A stretch of DNA of 64,000 bases, from NCBI GenBank assembly GCA_000328365.1, contig KB298831.1, positions 83,114 through 147,113 on the forward strand, read 5' to 3'. Position numbers and translations under genes: made by a program. The notes below the pieces were generated by a model. It was not told the origin of the DNA, ran no database searches, and was given only the letters and a program-made list of their open reading frames with translations. Source of the DNA: Capitella teleta. Lineage: Eukaryota; Annelida; Polychaeta; Capitellidae. Below are positions 57,993-64,000 of this stretch, in pieces (position 1 is the stretch's first letter; each line of letters opens with the position of its first letter).

Positions 57993-59908
57993 GAATCAGC
58001 TCTCATCTGCAGTACAGATTGATGCATGCAATCGACATTAATTTTGTTAAAGGTCTTACTACATTAAATTAAAACGCTTCAATTAAAAATTATAGTACGA
58101 CACTCCATGTCATTTTCATCCAATAATAATTAATAAGTATATATTATTTTGCTTCAGCTGATTCTATCATCAATCCTTTCAATACAATTTCAATTTAATT
58201 CTCTGAGCTTCATGGACACTATTCGCCTTCAGAAAGCAAAGCAAAGCAAGTAATTGCCATTTAAATGATTTGATGTGAGTGGCTTTTAAAATTCTCCACA
58301 TCAATTCAATGCAAAATCTCATAAATACCAGTCATTCATGAATAGGCTTACAATGTTTAATGGAATCACAAGAGCTAATGGATTGTTAACTAAGTGAAAC
58401 TAAGGAACTCAAGTGTGATATATTGCAGCTCACTCATAAAATTTTATTTCACCATGAATATTTCAATATAATAGAACACTATGAAAAATACTCATGAAAG
58501 GGAAGAGCTCTGAGAACAAAATTTCAGATAAAAACAGTCTTTAAAATAAATAAAATCTACAGCTAGTGCCCCCTCCCTAAAAAAAAAGAGAGAAAAAAAA
58601 ATAAATCGAATTGAAAAATAAAAATAGGTAAGTAAACAAATTATTTCTTCCTCTTCATTAGACTGGATGGCAATGAGACACTGTATAATTTCTTCTTTTG
58701 GCACTCAGTGTTCCCACAAACTCTTAACTTGCAGCACAGGATTTTTCTGGATGTGTTATCCACGTAACTGCAATTGGAAAAGGTATCACAGTTCATTTCG
58801 GATCAAAATCAATAATTATTACCTGAGGCAATTATAAATAATGATATTTGGTATGCTACGTCGTAATGGAGCGGTCGATCAGTCCCAGGGAAATTACTAA
58901 TCCTCTCATGATCTGTGAAAGAATATGTTATGAGGAAGCTCATCAAATATACCGCTTTGAATTTATACTCACCAGTACTCACAAGGCGGGCATAATTATT
59001 TATTTTCAATCCACGAGCAAATATCCTATAAGGCAAGTTTTCTACGTCTCTTCGGGGGCTCATGCACGAAAAATATTAAATAATTTCACTGTGGTTTTTC
59101 CCTTGAAAATAGTATACACACAAGATTGAGGTGTTAAAATTTTGTGTTGTGTAGGAAGACCTCATTGATCTATATGTTTAGTTGATGTAATATGATAAAA
59201 TATTATTCAATCATCAATTCATTAAATAATCAATCAGCCACATCATTGGTAATGCATTTTATGCACTGGGTCAACAATGTAAAATAATTATTAAAGTAAT
59301 GTTAATTTTGCTATATAATATCTTGATCAATAAAACGCGCAAAGTTGTTTTCTCAAGATTAATTGACTTCATGATGATTAGCAATGTGATCCTTACCTGT
59401 GCATAGATTGCTTAATTCATCAATCATCAAATATATGAGAGCTGATGTTGAGATAGCAGTGCTAGGCAGGCTGAGTCCCAACAATGCATCCCTTTTCTAG
59501 TATAGTCAAGTGGATATTCAAGAAAGACCTGCTGATCCTTGAAATTCCCAGCCAGGTCTGAGGTCTAGATAATGAAATGAAACTTGAAATCCGAAAACTA
59601 ACGAAAGTTTGTTGATTAGCGAACTTATACCGGCACTGATCACGGAGACAAGAAAGAAGTTAAATCTCAGCACAGAACACTTCATTGAGGGGTGAGAATC
59701 AGAGACTCACTTGTATCTCATTATGATTATCTGCATGTTGATGTTGAACATATTATTTGGACAGTGTTCTGAAAGTTAATTAAGGGATAAGTCACGGGAA
59801 GGAGGTGATTACCGGGGTATGCTAGGATTGATCATGTTTAAGTGAACGTGGTGCCAAATAACCGACGAGACAAGTAGCGTGCTGTCTTAGCAATGGTTAC
59901 CGTAGAAC
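57993..59908. other. AT-rich intergenic DNA
   Basis: No gene, splice structure or repeat family was recognised. Confidence 0.45.
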
Positions 59909-60112
59909 CACAAGAATGCTTATTGGGGTCACGTGATCGGTCAGAATTTAAGCCATATTTGAGGGAAACACTTTGTTGAATGCCTGGTCGTCGCGATCAG
60001 AACAGCTCAATTGAACCTAGAGATGCTGGCGCTTTATATGTTATATGATCCCCTTAATTTCCAAGCCAACGTGAATAGCTAGGCGCTTCAAAATTGCACA
60101 GTCATTCAAGTT
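59909..60112. mobile_element. MITE family M, copy 2
   Basis: Same block order as 47326-47510 (GGTCACGTGATCGGTC, AACAGCTCAATTGAA, CGTGAATAG), with short imperfect inverted ends (AAGAATG / CATTCAAG). The two copies differ by substitutions and a few indels, so the family is not very young. Confidence 0.65.
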
Positions 60113-60466
60113 ACTCCTTATACAGGCAGTTCAATGATGGTGACAATTGGCACAGATACATTATGATCTCTCACTCCTGATAGCTCAGCAAAGGAACACA
60201 TTTGGCTTTCCATACTTGATGAATGATCTGACCAGTGATCCCGCTCGTCCAGCTTTCGGGATCATTCTCAGTTGAAAAATTCGTTTATGCAATCAACAAA
60301 GAGTGCAAGTCTCACTGGTTCAGATGTCTTTATTAACAGTTTTCTAGTGTGTGAAAAAAAATACATGTTCTGGACAGGTTAAACTTCAAAAATACTGTAC
60401 AGTGAACGCGTTTCGAGAAAGTTCTTTTCTCCATAAGAAAAAAAATAATCTTATTTTATATATATA

Positions 60467-60472
60467 TTTATT
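60467..60472 (-). terminator. candidate polyadenylation signal of the receptor-like gene
   Basis: AATAAA on the minus strand about 220 bp past the stop codon at 60690. Confidence 0.45.
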
Positions 60473-60689
60473 TCATCTAATGTTTCCTCTCTGTATAATC
60501 AAATATAGCCATAATATTTAATTTGATATATTGCATGTGTGCGTGTTAGAAATACAAGTACTCATTAATCATTATATACATTACCAAAACAAAATTACTT
60601 TCGAATACATGTGGAATCTACACGCAATGATCACAGGTTGATGATCTCTCAAAGTAAGTCAAGGCCAAAGGTCAAGGCCGAGTAGATGT

Positions 60690-63600
60690 TTAGTTTTCTT
60701 CTTCAAATGTCATGGCGAATTCCCCCTCAGGCCTGAAGGTCGTCTGAGCGAATCTGTTGCCGGGGTTGTAGCCGGGCAGACTGCCGCCTGCATCGTCCTC
60801 GAGCGTGTCGTCGTAGAAGAGCGGTCGCGACTGCAAGACAGAGCCCACCTGCGAAGGGGCCTTCGTCTGCGGCACATAGCTGGTGGCTGAGGAGATCCTT
60901 CCGTGGTAAGGGTTGCTCTTAGCGATCATCGACTGGGCGCTTGATCCTGCGCGGTTAGCGGGCAGGGCGATGTTGTTGAAACCGGTGTTCATGATACCAC
61001 CCAGGCTTTTGGTCGGAGCAATCGATGGAGGTGGTTTCGGGGAAGCTCTTAAGAATACACACATCAGTCATCAGACGAGGAACACGCAGAAAAAAAAAGC
61101 AAACTTACTTGCATCCCGAGGCAGCGGACACCAAGATGAACAGAAGCACCAAAACCCCGATACCACCACCGATTACCCACGGAGCGAGCTTCTGTGCGAA
61201 GCCGGAACCAGCTACAAAGAAGACTCTCATACACGTACTTATGGAAGTCGTTAAATGAGCCAACCATTCCAGAATTGACACCTGTCGCCAGAAAACCCTT
61301 CCTTGCAGTTGCAGACAGGCGCGCCGTCATCTGCTTTGGAGCATTGGGCATTGTCGCCACAGAAGTCATTGTCGCACAGGTCTGTAATCAAATATTTATT
61401 TTCAAGTTTCGCTACACTCTAAAACGAAAACGAATCTTACGACTGCATGTGTACCCATCCCCTGCATAATACTCCATGCAAATACAGGTGAAGCTTTCTT
61501 CATTGTCATCGCACGAGGCAAATTCACTGCAATTGTGTCGATTGTCTTCGCATTCATTGGTTGCTGAGGAAAATGATCAGATAATTCTGACAGTAAAGCA
61601 AGTAGATCCACTTACAAAGACATTCAGATATGCTGGTGGCGCCAGGAGATGTTGCTTTGGTGACATTAGGACACGGTTTGCACGAAGTTTGCCAGACTTC
61701 ATCTTGGTAAGAAGACAGATTGCATGCTTCGCAGACGTTGTCGATGTTCAGGAAAGTGCCAGCACTGCAATTGGCTGCAAACGCATGGTTGTGAGTGTCA
61801 TTCGCACTCAGCGTACTACCATGCAGCACTTACCAACGTTGCACAACGCAGAGTTATCAGCTCCGACGTCAGCGGTGATGAATTGGGTAAGGCATGGTTT
61901 GCAGAGTGGAGACGAGTCGTCTTCCCTGAATGAGCCAATCGGGCAAGGCATACAAGTCGAATTGGCCAACATGTATTCCTCTCCTAACGCGCACGGTCCT
62001 GTGTGAGGCAGTCAGAATGAAATGTCTTAAGATTCAACAATGGATCTAACCATAGAGACAGTCAGCAGAGCTCGTCGATCCAGTGTTCAGGGTGAGGTAG
62101 CTACCGCTACACGCATTGCAAGCAGCAACACCGGGAGCTGCTTTGTACGATCCGACTTGGCACGGGACACACTGTCCGCCAACTTCTTCTTCACCAGCAC
62201 CACACAGCACTGCCATCAAGCACATTTCACAACTGAACTGCTGCCATGCAGAGATAAATAACTCACAGAGACAACCAGCAGCGTCCGTGGAGCCTTCAGT
62301 GAGGGTACTGAGGGTGGCGTTGCACATCAGACACTCCTCTTGCAGGCTCAAAGGTTGGTATTGTCCGATGGGACATGGCATACAGATGTTGGCTGAAGAA
62401 TTGCGGAAGAATCCAGGTTCACAAGCGACTAAGACCAAGATAGAATGCTTGAGGAAACACTGCGCATATGTCGTGTATGGTACAAACCAATATCACACTC
62501 TGCGAGGGAAGTCGCGTTCAAGCCTTCTGTTGTGTAACCCTCGGGGCAGAGCTCGCACTCTCCGAAGACGTCAATGTCGTTGTTTTTGTAAGAACCGAGC
62601 GGACACGCAGAACAAGTTCCATTGACATTCCGCTCGGATCCGGACGGACAAAATGCTGAAAAAGGAACATACGATTGACTTCATTTCCTGGTACGTAATG
62701 CAACCCGCCGTTGATTAAACGTGAAGCTCAGCTCTAATAGTGGCTTTAAATTGGATGACTTACATTCGCAGTCACTGATACTGCGTGCGCCCGTGTAGTT
62801 GAATGTTTGCCATTCAGGGCACGACAGACACGAGTCCTGCCACTGCTGGTCCTGGTAGGTTCCTGCTGGACAATGGAGGCAGATGTTGGCATTAGCGTCG
62901 CGGTAAGACCCTGGATCACACGCCGCTGCAGAAAATAAAACCAATCATGAATAACGAGGAATGATAAGAACTCGAGCTGCCAACCTAAATTGCAGTCTGA
63001 GATGTCGCCGGCTCCAGTGCCGTTTGTGGTGACATTTGAAGGACAGCTCTCGCAAGATCCGAACTGAGACAGCACTTGGTTGCGGAAAAATCCTTGAGCA
63101 CACTCTACACATTCAAATTCTCTAGTCGTCGAATTCAGCACGTTGGACTCTTGGCCACTTGGACAGAGAACTGAAATACATACATGTACATGTAAAATTT
63201 GTATATGCAATCAGGTTTCATTATTTTGGAGGAATTTCAACAATTCGGCCTTGATTTTATATGAACTGATGTGTTATTCAGGGCCTTTTCGTTTATTCGA
63301 CGGTTTCAATAGAAAAAGAGGAGGCCGGATTAACAAGTTATGATTAAATACGGATGCAACGCGATGCATGATGGGCTCAACTGGGTACTTAACGACAACA
63401 GTAAATTTAATCCATAATTCTGATACGATCAACTTACTCTTGCACTGGTCCAGACGTGTAGATCCAGTATTTTCAGTGGCGATGGCGCTTGGACATTGGA
63501 TGCATTCGGTTTGTTGATCTTCTGGCTGATAAAAGCCAATTGCACACGTAACACAAGTGTTAGCTACAACATCCAAGCTACTGCCGGCATAGCACTTGGC

Positions 63601-64000
63601 TGGAAGGAAAAGAAGGCATCGATTCACGATCACATTCAATTCGATGAAATACGTACGGATGGAACAATTGGCGGAGGAGGTAGAAGCAGTTTCGGCAGTG
63701 GTCGCGTTCTCCGGACATTCCAGGCACACTCCAAATCGATCGATGCTGTTGTCCTTGTAAAAGCCAATGGCGCACTCGATGCAGGACATGTTCCCTTGGT
63801 CATACCCAAAGCCAGAATCACATTCAGCTGAAAAAGAAAAATGCAATTGCAGGTTTGAGTATGTAGCACCAAACAACACAAGCAGAGGTCTGCTGGCCTC
63901 GATTTATCAAGAAATCTCGATTTCATTTGTTCTTTTCATTATACTCACGGAGGCAGTCTTTAGCCTTATCTGTTCCTTCACGAACGGTTGAAGTTCCTAC
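60690..64000 (-). CDS. receptor-like membrane protein: ephrin-receptor-like Cys repeats, two EGF domains, one TM helix (5' end off the window)
   Basis: Exons in order: 64000-63949 (partial), 63827-63657, 63599-63438, 63170-62985, 62925-62764, 62655-62488, 62428-62267, 62209-62051, 61998-61834, 61774-61616, 61563-61441, 61381-61265, 61211-61109 and 61047-60690. Nine whole exons each encode one repeat of the form C...C-x2-C-P-x-G-x-Y/F...C-x2-CP...G-(S/A)...(D/E/Q)C, the GCC2/GCC3 or ephrin-receptor-like type. Two EGF-like exons follow (NECEDNRHNC..., DLCDNDFCGDNAQC...), then a TM helix (IGGGIGVLVLLFILVSA) and a 118-residue tail with a PKPPPSIAP proline motif and several tyrosines, ending FEEEN. 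Every intron in the ectodomain is phase 1. It is likely a cell-surface adhesion or signalling protein. The ligand is unknown. Confidence 0.85.

Overview
The window is animal nuclear DNA: multi-exon genes with GT-AG introns, AT-rich intergenic DNA, and many SINE, LINE and DNA-transposon remnants. The gene content (an NF-kappaB p105/p100-type protein with ankyrin repeats and a death domain, a PDE9-type phosphodiesterase, and a long array of ephrin-receptor-like Cys repeats) suggests a marine invertebrate such as a sponge or an invertebrate deuterostome. The sequence alone does not decide between these.

Layout. 1-1760: AT-rich flank with a hAT-like transposon end and candidate immune-type regulatory motifs. 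1762-7230 (+): NF-kappaB gene with nearly every exon resolved. 8-13 kb: gene-poor DNA with one broken Ty3/gypsy-type pol remnant. 13073-14538 (-): type II membrane protein with a GT77-like nucleotide-sugar transferase domain. 14.9-28 kb: a nest of repeats, including a tRNA-Tyr-like SINE family, a permuted repeat pair and a segmental duplication in which one copy carries a LINE 3' end. 28906-44742 (+): PDE9A orthologue with two tandem pairs of alternative exons. 45.5-48.8 kb: three small DNA transposons and a THAP zinc-finger exon. 50376-51329 (-): uncharacterised S/T/P-rich then Lys/Glu-rich protein. 53.7-55.1 kb: decayed LINE. 55556-56556 (+): small uncharacterised protein behind a CCAAT/CCAAT/TATA promoter. 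57281-57988: transposon flanked by TTAA. 60690-64000 (-): receptor-like membrane protein running off the right edge.

The genes do not form an operon or an evident pathway. The strongest points for follow-up are the two duplicated exon pairs in PDE9A (one inside the catalytic domain), a D-T-G-Y-M-S degron-like motif placed before the ankyrin repeats of NF-kappaB, and a frame-preserving 270-nt removable segment (exitron-like) in the 55.5-kb gene. I saw no convincing evidence of a wholly new biological system.
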